A stretch of 64,000 bases of DNA from Coriobacteriaceae bacterium (GTDB lineage Bacteria; Actinomycetota; Coriobacteriia; Coriobacteriales; Coriobacteriaceae), in assembly GCA_902364645.1 (NCBI GenBank), contig CABJEP010000001.1:54375-118374 (forward strand), read 5' to 3'. The notes beneath the pieces were generated by a model, which searched no databases, was not told where the DNA came from, and saw nothing but the letters and a program-made list of their open reading frames with translations. The position numbers were made by a program, and so were the translations under genes. This document shows positions 63,884 to 64,000 of this stretch, one piece after another. The number at the start of each line of letters is the position of its first letter. The stretch's first letter is position 1.

Positions 63884-64000
63884 CGCGCACAGGGTTACCT
63901 CCCAAATCGTCCTCGGACATGTCGGAGCCCCCACTGCGCGCTTCGCGCTGCGGGGGCTCCTCCGTCCTGCGGAAAGATTTGGGAGGTAACCCTGTGCGCG
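63884..64000. repeat. 117-nt nested palindrome upstream of ftsE, running to window end
   Basis: Perfect 25-bp outer arms starting CGCGCACAGGGTTACCTCCC; inside, GGAGCCCCC / GGGGGCTCC (63924-63932, 63952-63960) and an apical GCGCG/CGCGC. It may continue past the window. Not a normal terminator, as no T-run is visible. Confidence 0.9.

Overview
The window is high-GC, densely coded DNA from a strictly fermentative anaerobe. It best fits Coriobacteriia (Actinomycetota), most like Collinsella. That placement rests on gene content and my recall of protein resemblance, not on a database search. Supporting content: AddAB instead of RecBCD, two PTS glucoside operons with LicT-type antiterminators, an [FeFe] hydrogenase, a rubredoxin/flavin-reductase pair, and many intergenic long palindromes.

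Layout. 1-4.2 kb: beta-glucoside operon (licT, PTS EIIBC, GH1 phospho-glucosidase) on the minus strand with a promoter and RAT/terminator switch. 4.3-11.1 kb: addB-addA. 11.3-16.5 kb: yerC-type regulator, small membrane protein, Rrf2 regulator divergent from cysK, mnmA, M42 peptidase. 17.1-23.6 kb: fucO, an AT-rich probably acquired gene, YoaK-type membrane protein, YgiQ radical SAM protein, CPBP protease, an orphan RelB/DinJ-type antitoxin. 23.8-29.9 kb: a four-gene operon joining an NuoF/GltD-type flavoprotein, an [FeFe] hydrogenase, a lipoprotein binding protein and a fused ABC permease-ATPase. 30.1-34.8 kb: alpha-glucoside operon (EIIA, licT, EIICB, GH4). 35.1-37.4 kb: DEAD-box helicase with a long RGG tail. 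37.9-41.0 kb: copper operon copA-copZ-csoR with a CsoR-like operator. 41.1-45.6 kb: zinc-ribbon membrane protein, amidohydrolase, an AbiEi/endonuclease-like gene flanked by hairpin arrays, an unknown gene. 46.0-53.7 kb: gltD-gltB and a divergent Nramp transporter. 54.0-56.6 kb: rubredoxin, flavin reductase, smpB, a TPR protein, tRNA-Glu(CTC), tRNA-Gln(CTG). 56.9-59.1 kb: a block of small genes including a serine recombinase. 59.3-63.8 kb: rnr, ftsX, ftsE.

The most unusual content lies between genes. One repeat family occurs ten times in four clusters (37.6, 43.2, 44.7 and 53.8 kb). Every unit is 57 bp: 15-bp inverted arms built on CTGTAAC/GTTACAG around a 27-nt variable centre. Units sit 80 bp apart start to start (81 once), always in even numbers (2, 4, 2, 2). 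The variable centres keep partial internal pairing, which suggests a structured element. A second family (four copies) has about 21-bp arms and a 23-24-nt centre. A third (GGGACGTTC type) and several single-copy long palindromes are also present. None carries a transposase here, and I do not know what they do.

Regulation readable in sequence includes RAT/terminator switches ahead of both licT operons, a CsoR-like palindrome inside a 19-bp promoter spacer ahead of copA, a three-fold 10-bp repeat ahead of the antitoxin, a LacI-type operator ahead of fucO, and strong intrinsic terminators at many gene ends. Starts were reassigned by ribosome binding site in many genes. Most of these regulatory calls are inference from sequence pattern.
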